From an uncultured Bacteroides sp. (GTDB lineage: Bacteria > Bacteroidota > Bacteroidia > Bacteroidales > Bacteroidaceae), in contig CALADS010000071.1 of assembly GCA_937890825.1 (NCBI GenBank), positions 1 through 64,000 on the forward strand: a stretch of 64,000 nt of DNA. The letters run 5' to 3'. Under the pieces are notes generated by a model. It saw only the letters and a program-made list of their open reading frames with translations, was not told where the DNA came from and ran no database searches. This document shows, one piece after another, positions 16,796 to 26,651 of this stretch (positions are counted from its first letter, which is position 1; each line of letters begins with the position of its first letter). The position numbers and the translations under genes were made by a program.

Positions 16796-18152
16796 AAACG
16801 CGTCTCCTATCATGCTGTTCTTTTCCATATACCAAGGTTTCAACCAACAACTCTGCCAAGTGCCTGCCCCCCTTGAAATTGATATGAGTATAGTCCAAGT
16901 TGGCCAATGCAGGCGTAGCCTCTACCAGGGTAGCCATACTGCCCTCTCCTCCCATAGCCTCGTAGAGATTCCAAAAGGCTATCCCACTTTCTGCAGCCAA
17001 CCGCTGCTGGTAACGTATCAGATTCTTGATACCCGGCATGGTGCGCATTTCTCCGTCTTCGGCCTTATAGTCACGGTCGCCCACACCCACCAGCAGAATT
17101 CCTGCCTGCGGGAAAGCATCTTTCAAATGACGGATAGTGGTCTGCATACCGGCAAAGTATTTGTCATACTTCCGTCCGCGCTCAGTGGCTACATTTAGTC
17201 CATACTGTAACACAATCAAGTCATATGGCCGCAAATGATTAAACTGCTGCAAAAAAGTGAAGGGAATAGAACGTAATGTCAAGCCTGAGGTACTCCTTAA
17301 TGAGAAATTGTCTACACAGATTCCCACATCGCCATCCATCACCACGCCATAGAACCTGGCAGAATCGGCCTGATTCACCGTCCAGCGAACCGACCCTATC
17401 CTGTCTTGTACCGTCATCTGCTGTAACGTTTCTGCCGGTTGGAAACTTTCCGTCACTTCCCGTTGCCCATTGACAGAAGCCGTGAGGCTCACCTCACCCT
17501 TGCTATAGAAGAAGATAGAAGCGCGGGCACAAGTATCCAGCAATGCTGCATACTTCCGCTGTCCTTTCAACTCTACAAATGCCCCCTCGGAGGGAAGAAA
17601 ATAATACCCTGCTATCCCTTGCTTAGAAGTATCAAAACCTACAGAATCTGTAACACAATGCGTGTCCCAACCTTGAAAGGAATGCTTCACTGTAGGTCTG
17701 AAGCCATACACCTGCGAGGTGATGCCTACATAGCCCACCCCACGTCCTCCATACTTCTGCTGCAACAGGGCCCGCACATCGGCTGTCAGAATATCGGCCT
17801 CGATAAACGAATCACCAAAATAGGCAATGCGCACCGGCCTGGAAGAAGCCTCATCCAAAGCCTTATAAAAAGGAGTCATGCCTCGCTGAGTGGAATCACT
17901 ATAATCCTCGATACACGTCATTCCTGCACGGCAAGTATCCACAAAAGCCGATTTTACCGGAGGCAGCGAGGGCAGCAAGGTATCGGCTTCTTCCACTTCC
18001 TCTTCCTGAACCACACGCACATCACTCAGCAAATCGACTCGCCGCAGTCGATGTCCAAACACTTCCATATCCGGCAGAAAATGCAAAGCCAGCAACAGAA
18101 GCAGCATGCCTACAGTGAGACACACCGTATATTTTAACTGATTATCTTTCAT
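16779..18152 (-). CDS. Exported SGNH-fold protein with membrane anchor
   Basis: The 457-residue protein has one N-terminal helix (YTVCLTVGMLLLLLALHFLP) and a large exported part. SGNH blocks are YFGDSFIEAD (Ser near residue 115), LQYGLNV and DYTHINFKGG near the C-terminus. A domain of roughly 150 residues separates the first two blocks, resembling carbohydrate-binding inserts of acyltransferase partners. It is first in the operon SGNH-SGNH-MBOAT. A -7 box at 18179-18186 lies just upstream. The arrangement suggests one acyl-transfer apparatus for a surface polymer. Confidence 0.82.
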   Translation of the reverse strand: MKDNQLKYTVCLTVGMLLLLLALHFLPDMEVFGHRLRRVDLLSDVRVVQEEEVEEADTLLPSLPPVKSAFVDTCRAGMTCIEDYSDSTQRGMTPFYKALDEASSRPVRIAYFGDSFIEADILTADVRALLQQKYGGRGVGYVGITSQVYGFRPTVKHSFQGWDTHCVTDSVGFDTSKQGIAGYYFLPSEGAFVELKGQRKYAALLDTCARASIFFYSKGEVSLTASVNGQREVTESFQPAETLQQMTVQDRIGSVRWTVNQADSARFYGVVMDGDVGICVDNFSLRSTSGLTLRSIPFTFLQQFNHLRPYDLIVLQYGLNVATERGRKYDKYFAGMQTTIRHLKDAFPQAGILLVGVGDRDYKAEDGEMRTMPGIKNLIRYQQRLAAESGIAFWNLYEAMGGEGSMATLVEATPALANLDYTHINFKGGRHLAELLVETLVYGKEQHDRRRVYETQP

Positions 18153-18178
18153 GCATCCATCATTTGTTTATTCCGCGG

Positions 18179-18186
18179 CAAAAATA
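18179..18186 (-). promoter_or_regulatory. -7 box of the SGNH/MBOAT operon
   Basis: TATTTTTG on the minus strand, 27 bases before the first gene of the operon, fits TAnnTTTG. Confidence 0.45.
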
Positions 18187-18229
18187 CAATTTCTCATAGA
18201 AATAGAGCAGTATACCGAAAAGAAAAGAA

Positions 18230-18272
18230 GTACGGCAGACTCTTCTTAAAACCAAGAAGTAGCCTGCCGTAC
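18230..18272 (-). terminator. Terminator of the RND efflux operon
   Basis: A 9-base perfect outer stem (18230-18238 with 18264-18272) continues inward with a bulged stem. It lies 27 bases after the last leftward gene of the efflux operon. Confidence 0.7.
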
Positions 18273-18298
18273 CCTACACAAACAATTATTCTATAATA

Positions 18299-18592
18299 TC
18301 AGATGGTTTTCTCTACATTCCATACAAAGGCACGAAGACCTAACTGCTCCGTTTCCTTATCCATAGCATGAAGTTTTTCCAGCAAAGGATCTACCTTCGC
18401 ATCCTCTACTATGGTAATGATGGCCGAACACATACTGGGCCAGGCATGGCTACCATAATGCGGTTCACCGGTCTTAGAGCCACGGCCTTGCACCTGCTGC
18501 CAATAACTGAAACCACGACAGTTCATACGGTCCAGCAACGCCATAATCCGTTCATAAAAAGCTTGGTCGAATGTTATAAATACTGATTTCAT
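18299..18592 (-). CDS. PG0541-type transporter-associated protein (PII-like)
   Basis: This 97-residue cytoplasmic protein has the size and pattern of a small ferredoxin-like, PII/CutA-related fold. I recognise it as the PG0541 type found next to RND pumps in Bacteroidales. It follows the pump gene by 20 bases and ends the operon. No PII uridylation loop is evident. A regulatory or chaperone link to the pump is inferred from position only. Confidence 0.75.
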   Translation of the reverse strand: MKSVFITFDQAFYERIMALLDRMNCRGFSYWQQVQGRGSKTGEPHYGSHAWPSMCSAIITIVEDAKVDPLLEKLHAMDKETEQLGLRAFVWNVEKTI

Positions 18593-18612
18593 ACGATAGT
18601 CTATTAATTAAA

Positions 18613-21600
18613 TTACTGCAATTTAGGCTTCACCATTTTATCTTTATGACTCAGGTAATAGTCATTGAGTTCACGGTCTTTCCTAATTTTTCTACGCGTA
18701 CGCTTGATTCCTACACCGGCAAAAATACTATAAAGCACCGGAACCAATATCAATGTAAGAATGGTAGAAACCGTCAAACCACCAATCACTGATACACCCA
18801 ACGGACGCCACATTTCGGAGCCTTCACCTTGACCTACAGCCATAGGAACCATACCCAAAATAGTGGTCAATGTAGTCATCAATACCGGACGCAAACGGCT
18901 TCGACCAGCTGTCACTACCGAATGGAGTACCGCCATTCCGCGCTCACGGCATAAGGTAATGTAGTCTATCAATACAATACCATTCTTCACTACGATACCA
19001 ATCAGCATGATTCCACCCAATAAACTCATCACATTCAAGTTAGTGCCTGTAAAGTAAAGAGCCATCAGCACACCGCTGAATGCAAACGGGATAGAGAACA
19101 TGATGATAAACGGATAAGTCAAGGATTCAAACTGAGCAGCCATCACAATGAATACCAAGATGATAATCAGTACAGCCAGCGTACCCAAATCTCCGAATGA
19201 TTCTTGCTGGTCTTCGAACGAACCTGCCACCTGAATGGTCACTCCACTCGGAATATCCATCTTCTCAATAATCTGATTACCTGCCGCTACTACATTACCC
19301 AAAGGAGCTCCGGAAATAATAGCAGACACGGTAACAATACGCTCACGGTCTTTCCGCTCGATGGTAGGAGGTGCTGAACGTTCCACTACTTTTCCTAAAT
19401 CTTTTACACGGACTCCCTTGCCCGACGGTGTATAGATGAGGATGTTTTCCAAATCTTCTATTTTGGTACGGAACTCTGGAGCATAACGCACCTTGATGTC
19501 GTATTCATCACCGTCTTCACGATAGAAGGAAGCCAAGGCACCATTCACCCGGTTGCGCAAATAAGAAGAAGCAGTGGAGAGATTCAAACCATGCAAAGCC
19601 AGTTTCTCACGGTCAAAGTCTACCTGATATTCCGGCTGATAATCCTGACGGCTGATATTAACCTCACGCACACCATCTATCTTCAATAACTGTTCTTTCA
19701 ACTGAGCCGATACACGGTCGGTCGTAGCAAAGTCATATCCATATACCTCGAAATCTGCACTGGCCTGTGCACTCATACCACCGGTACTTCCTCCTTGAAT
19801 AACTTGTGCTTTATCCAATTCCGGGTATTTCTTCAAGTCCTCACGCATTTCATTACATACAGCCTCTAGAGTAACCTCACGTTCATCCGGACTCACCAAA
19901 CTGATATTAAAGCTGATGATATGGCTACCATTATCCTGCATAGAAGCAAATGTGTTATCAGAGTCAGCCTGCCCTACCGTATAGTTACATACTTTCATCA
20001 CTCCTGCATAGCGTTCCATCCATAACTTGGTCAACTCGGATGATAAAGCCTCGGCACGTTCTACCCGCGCACCGATAGGTAACTGCAAATTCACACCGAT
20101 ACGGCTATTATCCGCAGCCGGAAAAAACTCCGAACCGATATATTTGGCACAGAAAAGACTGACAAAGAACAATACTGCACAACCTATCACTACCATTGCA
20201 CGATGACGAACCGCCCAATTCAAGCGATTGGAATACCAGTTATCCAAATTATCCAGCTGACGCTCGATAGGTTTATAGAAAGCCAAGAAAATCTTACTCT
20301 GCTTTTTCTGCAAACGCAACATCTGCGCACACATCATCGGCGTGAACGACAGAGCCGATACGGTAGATACCGTCATAATAACGCACATCATCCAACCCAA
20401 CTGACGGAAGAGCACACCCGACATACCGCTTACCATAGTCAACGGGAAGAATACTGCAATCATGGTCAAAGTAGACGCAATAACCGAGATAGCTACCTCG
20501 TTCGTAGCATGTACAGCCGCCTGTTTAGGTTCAGAACCTCGTTCGATATGAGTCGTCACATTCTCCAATACTACAATGGCATCGTCCACCACATTACCAA
20601 TGGCAATAGACAAACACGACAAGGAGATAATATTCAACGAACCGCCGTCGATGATACCCAGGTAGATGAACGAAGCCACCAGCGACATCGGGATAGTGAT
20701 ACAGATAATGACCGTAGCACGCCAACGCCCCAAGAACACAAATACCACCAATACCACAAAAAGCATGGCGTAGATAATGGTTTCTTCCAAAGAAGCAATG
20801 GTGTTCAGAATATTCTCTGAGGTGTCTACGATGATACCCAACTTCACATCACTAGGCAAAGATTTCTGCAACTGTGGCAGCATACTGACCACTTTCTGCG
20901 AAATAGCCACCGAATTGGCACCAGACTGCTTCTGTACTACAATCATAGCCCCCTGCACACCGTTGCTATACGTCTTCTGAGCACGCTCTTCCATGCCGTC
21001 TACCACTTGCGCCACATCACGCAGATAGACCGATGCACCATTATACGTACCCACCACGATATTCTCCATCTGCTTAGGGTCATCAAATTCACCCTCTACA
21101 CGCAATGAATAGGTATTGTTTCCCACATCAAACGTACCGCCCGGCGTGTTACGGTTCTCTGCACCAATCAAACTACTGATGGTTTCAATAGACAGATTAT
21201 AGGCATCCAGCTTGTTGGGATCGCAATACACATTGATTTCACGCTTCGGCGCACCGGTAATAGATACCGTACCTACCCCCGGTACACGTGCCAGCGGATT
21301 GGCCACATTGTCGTCCAATATCTTATATAAAGCCGGTTGACTCTCTTCTGCCTGCACAGACAACAACAGAATAGGAATCATATCGGTGCTGAACTTGAAT
21401 ATGGTAGGTGTTTCCACATCGTCGGGCAAGGATGAACTTACCAAATCCAGTTTATCACGAACGTCATTCGTCAGCACATCAATATCATAGCCATATTCGA
21501 ACTCCAACGTAATGACCGAAATGTTTTCGGAAGAACGAGAAGTGATGTGCTTCAAGTTACTGACTGAATTAAGCACATTTTCTAACGGACGCGTCACATT

Positions 21601-21783
21601 GTTTTCGATATCCGAAGCACTGGCCCCCTGGTAAGAAGTCATTACCATAATGGTATTGGTTTCGATATCCGGATAGAGGTCTACCGGGAGCTTCGACAAG
21701 GAAAACAGACCAAAAATTGCCACTGCCAAGAAGCAGAGCGAGGTCATAATCGGTTTTTTTACCGCACCTTCGTATAAACTCAT
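18613..21783 (-). CDS. RND efflux pump, inner-membrane permease subunit
   Basis: The 1056-residue protein is an AcrB/MexB-like proton-driven pump of the HAE family. It starts with the helix KPIMTSLCFLAVAIFGLFSL and the PVDLYPDIE motif, has two large periplasmic loops, and the transport motif helices around GNVVDDAIVVLENV (the paired aspartates of proton relay). It works with the adaptor and TolC-like genes directly upstream, so the complete tripartite exporter is encoded here. Length is normal. Confidence 0.96.
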   Translation of the reverse strand: MSLYEGAVKKPIMTSLCFLAVAIFGLFSLSKLPVDLYPDIETNTIMVMTSYQGASASDIENNVTRPLENVLNSVSNLKHITSRSSENISVITLEFEYGYDIDVLTNDVRDKLDLVSSSLPDDVETPTIFKFSTDMIPILLLSVQAEESQPALYKILDDNVANPLARVPGVGTVSITGAPKREINVYCDPNKLDAYNLSIETISSLIGAENRNTPGGTFDVGNNTYSLRVEGEFDDPKQMENIVVGTYNGASVYLRDVAQVVDGMEERAQKTYSNGVQGAMIVVQKQSGANSVAISQKVVSMLPQLQKSLPSDVKLGIIVDTSENILNTIASLEETIIYAMLFVVLVVFVFLGRWRATVIICITIPMSLVASFIYLGIIDGGSLNIISLSCLSIAIGNVVDDAIVVLENVTTHIERGSEPKQAAVHATNEVAISVIASTLTMIAVFFPLTMVSGMSGVLFRQLGWMMCVIMTVSTVSALSFTPMMCAQMLRLQKKQSKIFLAFYKPIERQLDNLDNWYSNRLNWAVRHRAMVVIGCAVLFFVSLFCAKYIGSEFFPAADNSRIGVNLQLPIGARVERAEALSSELTKLWMERYAGVMKVCNYTVGQADSDNTFASMQDNGSHIISFNISLVSPDEREVTLEAVCNEMREDLKKYPELDKAQVIQGGSTGGMSAQASADFEVYGYDFATTDRVSAQLKEQLLKIDGVREVNISRQDYQPEYQVDFDREKLALHGLNLSTASSYLRNRVNGALASFYREDGDEYDIKVRYAPEFRTKIEDLENILIYTPSGKGVRVKDLGKVVERSAPPTIERKDRERIVTVSAIISGAPLGNVVAAGNQIIEKMDIPSGVTIQVAGSFEDQQESFGDLGTLAVLIIILVFIVMAAQFESLTYPFIIMFSIPFAFSGVLMALYFTGTNLNVMSLLGGIMLIGIVVKNGIVLIDYITLCRERGMAVLHSVVTAGRSRLRPVLMTTLTTILGMVPMAVGQGEGSEMWRPLGVSVIGGLTVSTILTLILVPVLYSIFAGVGIKRTRRKIRKDRELNDYYLSHKDKMVKPKLQ

Positions 21784-21809
21784 AGTCTAATCTCTTTTAC
21801 TTTTCTCTT

Positions 21810-22832
21810 TTACTTTTCTACTTCTACAGCCACACCATCGGCCAACTTGCTTTGACCAGCCACTACGACCTGAGCATTATTCTCTACACCAGACAGCAAT
21901 TCGTATTCTGTATCCATACGACGGCCCAGTTCTACTTTATTATAAGACACTTTACCGTCTTGATAAACATATACATAACGGTCGCCCGAACCGGCACGTT
22001 TTACGATGGCCAAATCGGGTACCACGACGTGATTCTGTGTGCCGAAATTCAAGGTTACACGAGCAAACATACCCGGACGGACACGCTGATCACGGTTATA
22101 CAACTGGATTTCTACCGGGAACGTGCGTGTAGCCGGATCAATCGTTGGATACACCAGACTGATTTTACCTTCAAATTCTTCATCACCGTATACATCTACC
22201 TTCACCTTGGCCGATGCTCCCTTCTTTACTTTCGCAAAATACCCTTCGGACACATTGATCAGTAGTTTTACCGGAGTAATCTGTTCTACCACCAATACAG
22301 GTTCACCGCCACTATACATATCGCCATTATCGTAATTACGGGCGGTAACCACCCCGCTTATAGGACTCAGCAAAGAAGTGTTTTCCAGCAGATTATCATA
22401 CGCTGTCTGCTTTACATCCAATGCCATTTTGGCAGCATCCCATTCTGATTTAGATACGCCTCCTACCTTATATAATTCATCTACCCGCTTAAATTCGATG
22501 AGTTGATTATCCAGTTGGAATTTGGCCTGTTTCAAATTAGCTGCATCCATACTGACTAACTTCTGCCCCTTGCTTACACGATCGCCCACTTCTACTGCAA
22601 TACGGTCAATGCGTACCGGTGATGCCGGAGCAATGTTGTTCTTTACTTCTGCTTCTACCGTAGCTGTATACTCCTGTAACTGATCTACAGGACGTGCTAA
22701 TACATTAGCTAATTTCACACGAGGCTTATCCTCTACCACTTGTTGTGCAGCATTATCATTCTCTTTTGCACCGCTGCAAGCACCCAGCAGGACCATTGCC
22801 AGCAGGGCCATCCATTGAACACTTTTTTTCAT
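21810..22832 (-). CDS. RND efflux periplasmic adaptor lipoprotein
   Basis: The 340-residue membrane fusion protein links the pump to the outer-membrane channel. It has a lipoprotein signal (MVLLGACSGAK, Cys near residue 19), the lipoyl halves around PASPVRIDRIAVEVGDRVSKGQ and LLSPISGVVTARN, a short alpha hairpin between them, and a beta-barrel domain with the R-V-R-P-G-M-F-A-R-V motif. It lies 26 bases before the permease gene in the same operon. Confidence 0.94.
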   Translation of the reverse strand: MKKSVQWMALLAMVLLGACSGAKENDNAAQQVVEDKPRVKLANVLARPVDQLQEYTATVEAEVKNNIAPASPVRIDRIAVEVGDRVSKGQKLVSMDAANLKQAKFQLDNQLIEFKRVDELYKVGGVSKSEWDAAKMALDVKQTAYDNLLENTSLLSPISGVVTARNYDNGDMYSGGEPVLVVEQITPVKLLINVSEGYFAKVKKGASAKVKVDVYGDEEFEGKISLVYPTIDPATRTFPVEIQLYNRDQRVRPGMFARVTLNFGTQNHVVVPDLAIVKRAGSGDRYVYVYQDGKVSYNKVELGRRMDTEYELLSGVENNAQVVVAGQSKLADGVAVEVEK

Positions 22833-22847
22833 ATCGTTGTTACTGCT

Positions 22848-24209
22848 TTATTTCTGCTTTTCTTTTGCTATATAATCTCTTCCTAAAACTTGGTCAAGGT
22901 CGGCCTTGGCTACCAGATAATCATAAATAGACTGATTATAGGTCAATTCAGCCTGCGTAAGTTGCACCTGCGAACTGTTTAACTCCAGCACAGTTCCTTT
23001 ACCTACCTCATAGCGTTTGCCGGCTATTTCTACAGCCTTTTTGGCCTGCATCACATTTTCTTTATTGCTAGACACTTGCTCAGAACTGGCAGCCATGTTG
23101 TCTTGATAGCTCTTGGCTTGCATATTCAACTTACGCTCGGTATCCAGGCGATTCTGTTCTAGCTGACGTATCTGAATACGGTTCGTTTTCAGTTTGGTAA
23201 AGTTGCTAGCTCTGAACAAAGGAATGCTGACACTGAACGATAAGGTAGAGCTACCTGCCCAATCATAATCAAATACATTCCAATGGTCATTATTCATAGA
23301 TTGATACTGATATTGATAATTCAGCCCGATAGTGGGAATGAAATTAGTACGCAGCGACTTAATATTCTGATTCAACAGTTTATAATTCAAATCGAATTGC
23401 TTCATCGTAGAATTATTGACCAGCCCCTCATGAGCCGTTTCCAACTGTTGAGCAAAGAGCGATGCTTCGTAGTTGGCCAAACTGTCATCTATCACTATGT
23501 TTACATCGGCTGTAATCCCCATCAATACCTTCAGTTGCAATTTAGACAAATTTACTGCATTGCCAGCTGAAATCAGACTAGGCTTTACGCTTCGCAACTG
23601 AACTTCTGCACTAATTTTGTCGAATTCACTGACGGTTCCCTGCTGAAACTTGGCATTCACCACCTGATAATTTTCCTCAGCCAGTTTATAACTTTGCTGA
23701 AGAACTTCATAAGAGTCTTGTGCCAACATCAATTGATAATATGCTTTTGTCACCTGATTTACCAAGTCTTGCCGGGATGCACGCGATTTCTCCACTGCCA
23801 ATTCAATGTCGGTCTTGGTCATCGACATGGCCCGATACACAGACGGTGCAAACAAAGGCAGACTGATATTCAAGGCACCACTGGCGGTATTAGAATGGTC
23901 CTTTCCCATCTTGATGGTCTGGTCACCAATACTAAACTGTGGAGCTGTGATGGTATAATTCATTGTACCTGTTAAATTGGCCTCGGGCAATAAAGATTGC
24001 CATGCCTCTTTCCGAGATACCTTCTTCAGAGCAACCTCTTCTTGAGCCACCTTCATGGTAGGATTGTCACTAAGAGCTATTTCCAATGCCTTATCCAAAT
24101 TTATCGATAAGGAGTCTTGCCCTTCCTGTGCCTGTGCACAGACTGATAGTCCCAGCACAGCAATGGCCAACAACAGTTTATCCAACCGTAAAACTCTCTG
24201 CTTCTTCAT
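22848..24209 (-). CDS. TolC family outer-membrane efflux protein
   Basis: The 453-residue protein has a signal peptide ending CAQAQEG and two OEP repeats of coiled-coil helices, starting SLSINLDKALEIALSDNPTM. Motifs VTKAYYQLMLAQDSYEVL and GKRYEVGKGTVLELNSSQVQL mark the two repeats. It supplies the outer-membrane channel for the pump encoded just downstream (15 bases to the adaptor gene). Confidence 0.95.
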   Translation of the reverse strand: MKKQRVLRLDKLLLAIAVLGLSVCAQAQEGQDSLSINLDKALEIALSDNPTMKVAQEEVALKKVSRKEAWQSLLPEANLTGTMNYTITAPQFSIGDQTIKMGKDHSNTASGALNISLPLFAPSVYRAMSMTKTDIELAVEKSRASRQDLVNQVTKAYYQLMLAQDSYEVLQQSYKLAEENYQVVNAKFQQGTVSEFDKISAEVQLRSVKPSLISAGNAVNLSKLQLKVLMGITADVNIVIDDSLANYEASLFAQQLETAHEGLVNNSTMKQFDLNYKLLNQNIKSLRTNFIPTIGLNYQYQYQSMNNDHWNVFDYDWAGSSTLSFSVSIPLFRASNFTKLKTNRIQIRQLEQNRLDTERKLNMQAKSYQDNMAASSEQVSSNKENVMQAKKAVEIAGKRYEVGKGTVLELNSSQVQLTQAELTYNQSIYDYLVAKADLDQVLGRDYIAKEKQK

Positions 24210-24277
24210 GTTCTATGTTTTTTAGTTTATCTTAGTTTTCTAATTGAAAGCATCATCTGCCACGCAGCATATACGCT

Positions 24278-24922
24278 CTATAGTCTGCCACGATACTCTT
24301 GAATGAAACTTTCCAATTCCTGAGCACCTTTCTGCGTAGATATTCCCCGCAAATAAGTGAACATAATAGATTCGTATACCGCCAGAAAAGAGTACTTATC
24401 GCATATATCCGTATTCAGCAACAGATTCATTTGCTCACGTACCAAAAGCCCCATAATCTCAAAATTGACATCTTCACGGAACAGTCCTTGACTAACCCCT
24501 TCCTTAAAAAAAGAAATCGTTTCTTCCGAATCTTTCTCTCTGCGGCTAGTCATCAGTTCATAGGCTTTGGGATATTTCTTAATGTCTTCAAAAAAGCGCT
24601 TATTCGTGGCATGAAAACGTTCGATGCTCTTCTGAAAAATCTTCAGAATCACTTCCAGTACATTGCTAGAATTTGCCAGCACATCCACCACGAATGTATC
24701 CATTTCTTCTTGGCTCTTCATGACGCACGCTTCAAGCAATGTCTCTTTATCTGAAAAAACTTCATAAAGAGTACGTTTAGAAATACCTAATGAGGCAGCA
24801 ATCTCGTCCATGGTAATACTACGGATGCCATAGGTAGTAAAAGCTATCAGGGCGGATTCTACAATCCGCTGCCGCAATTCCCTGCGCGGCGACAGGTTCT
24901 TAGAGTATTCACTCATAGTCAT
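24278..24922 (-). CDS. TetR/AcrR family regulator of the efflux operon
   Basis: The product of about 214 residues has a TetR N-terminal HTH (IVESALIAFTTYGIRSITMDEIAASLGISKRTLYEVFSDKETLLEAC) and a C-terminal ligand domain. I start it at 24922 because a promoter box lies at 24976-24983 inside the longer frame, which runs back to 25036; 24916 is equally possible. It is first in the operon TetR-TolC-adaptor-permease-PG0541, 68 bases ahead of tolC, so it likely represses its own operon in the absence of a ligand. Confidence 0.9.
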   Translation of the reverse strand: MTMSEYSKNLSPRRELRQRIVESALIAFTTYGIRSITMDEIAASLGISKRTLYEVFSDKETLLEACVMKSQEEMDTFVVDVLANSSNVLEVILKIFQKSIERFHATNKRFFEDIKKYPKAYELMTSRREKDSEETISFFKEGVSQGLFREDVNFEIMGLLVREQMNLLLNTDICDKYSFLAVYESIMFTYLRGISTQKGAQELESFIQEYRGRL

Positions 24923-24975
24923 CTGTTTATCTAAATCTTGAAAAATTAACCATTCCCTATAGGAAGAAATCGGGA

Positions 24976-25005
24976 CAAAGATAAGAAGAAAACTCAAACC
25001 TTCAA
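24976..25005 (-). promoter_or_regulatory. Promoter of the TetR/efflux operon
   Basis: TATCTTTG (24976-24983, minus strand) with a TTG element 19 bases upstream (25003-25005). It decides the start of the TetR gene. Confidence 0.6.
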
Positions 25006-25068
25006 TAAAGTTTTCTGTTTTTTTGCGTCTAAGCATCTTATTAACTAAACAGAAAACGTTCTATGACA

Positions 25069-25134
25069 ACCGACATCGCCCGGCAACTTTTATGGCTACA
25101 ATTTGTGGCATGAAAGTTGCCGGGCGATGCCGGT
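25069..25134. terminator. Long stem-loop after the hut operon
   Basis: A 22-base stem (25069-25090 with 25113-25134) with one G-U-type mismatch lies 20 bases after hutH. There is no strong U-run on the minus strand, so it may act as a terminator, an mRNA 3'-end stabiliser, or both. Confidence 0.65.
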
Positions 25135-25154
25135 TATTTTATCAGACAAAGTGA

Positions 25155-26651
25155 TTAGAAATCCAACTTGATACGGTTCAGAAAAGCTACCGTCTTATGG
25201 ATTTCCTTATACATTACGATATCATCTTTCACAAAAGGAACTTCCTTGCGGTATTCATGCAAGAAACGCTCCAGTAAAGGCGATGTCTTCAACGGACGGC
25301 GGAAATCAATGCCTTGAGCCGCATTCATCAATTCAATAGCCAAGATATGATCCAGATTATCCATGATGCGATACAACTTGGTAGCTGCATTCGCCCCCAT
25401 ACTTACATGATCTTCCTGCCCATTGCTCGATACTATAGAATCACTGCTGGCTGCATAACAGTACATCTTATTCTGACTCACCATAGAGGCAGCCGCATAC
25501 TGTGGAATCATAAAACCAGAGTTGAGACCCGGATTAGCCACCAGGAATTCCGGCAAACCGCGCAATCCCATAATCAACTGAGCAACCCGTCGCTCGGATA
25601 TATTACCCAATTCCGCTAAAGCAATGCCCAGAAAATCGTAAGATATAGCCAATGGTTGCCCATGGAAGTTACCACCCGAAATAATAAGATCTTCATCAGG
25701 GAATATGGTCGGGTTATCGGTTACAGAATTAATCTCTGTCAACAGCACAGAAGCCACATATCGTATGGCATCTTTGGTAGCTCCATGTACTTGAGGTATA
25801 CAGCGGAAAGAATAAGGATCTTGCACATGCTTGGTGGGCTGTTGAATCAGTTCACTACCCTCCAATAACTTACGCATATTGGCCCCCGTTTCTATCTGTC
25901 CTTTATGAGGACGCATCTGCTGAATGCAATCCATAAAAGGATCTATACGTCCGTCGAATGCTTCGAGCGACAGAGCAGCTATAAGATCGGCTTTCTTGGA
26001 CAGACGGAACGCTTTAAGCAAGGCAAACACACCGTTGGCACTCATAAACTGCGTACCGTTGAGCAAGGCAAGTCCCTCCTTACTCATCAGTTTCACGGGC
26101 TCCCAGCCAAATTCATCGAGCACGCTCATCGCTTCACGCTTCTGTCCCTTATAATACACATCGCCTACCCCTATTAAAGGAAGGAAAAGGTTGGCTAGCG
26201 GAGCCAAATCGCCAGAAGCTCCCAACGACCCACGGTCATAAACTATAGGCATCACATCATTGTTGAAAAAGTCAATGATACGTTGTACGGTAATCACCTG
26301 CACCCCACTATGCCCTAACGATAAAGCATGTGCCTTGAGCAGCAGCATCAACTTGATAATCACCGGACGAATCTCTTCCCCTACACTACAGGCATGACTT
26401 TTTATCAGATTCTCTTGCAATGTGCCCAATTCACCGGTCGAAATATTCTTCTTACACAACGAACCAAATCCGGTAGTAATACCATAAAGCGGTTCTTCGG
26501 AAGAGGCTGTCTTTTTATCCAAATAATCCCGGCACCGCTGAATACGTTCCTTGGCTTCGGGTGCCAACTCCAATTTCATGTTATCATTGATGATACGCTC
26601 TATCAGCTCAAATGTCAATTCGCCCGAGCCTATAAAATACACATTGTTCAT
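25155..26651 (-). CDS. hutH: Histidine ammonia-lyase
   Basis: HutH removes ammonia from histidine to give urocanate. The 498-residue protein has the MIO-forming triad in GSLGASGDLAPLANL (Ala145-Ser146-Gly147) and the conserved GGNFHGQPLA and QEDHVSMG motifs. It is the last gene of the leftward hut operon and overlaps the preceding cyclodeaminase by four bases, so translation is coupled. Confidence 0.97.
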   Translation of the reverse strand: MNNVYFIGSGELTFELIERIINDNMKLELAPEAKERIQRCRDYLDKKTASSEEPLYGITTGFGSLCKKNISTGELGTLQENLIKSHACSVGEEIRPVIIKLMLLLKAHALSLGHSGVQVITVQRIIDFFNNDVMPIVYDRGSLGASGDLAPLANLFLPLIGVGDVYYKGQKREAMSVLDEFGWEPVKLMSKEGLALLNGTQFMSANGVFALLKAFRLSKKADLIAALSLEAFDGRIDPFMDCIQQMRPHKGQIETGANMRKLLEGSELIQQPTKHVQDPYSFRCIPQVHGATKDAIRYVASVLLTEINSVTDNPTIFPDEDLIISGGNFHGQPLAISYDFLGIALAELGNISERRVAQLIMGLRGLPEFLVANPGLNSGFMIPQYAAASMVSQNKMYCYAASSDSIVSSNGQEDHVSMGANAATKLYRIMDNLDHILAIELMNAAQGIDFRRPLKTSPLLERFLHEYRKEVPFVKDDIVMYKEIHKTVAFLNRIKLDF

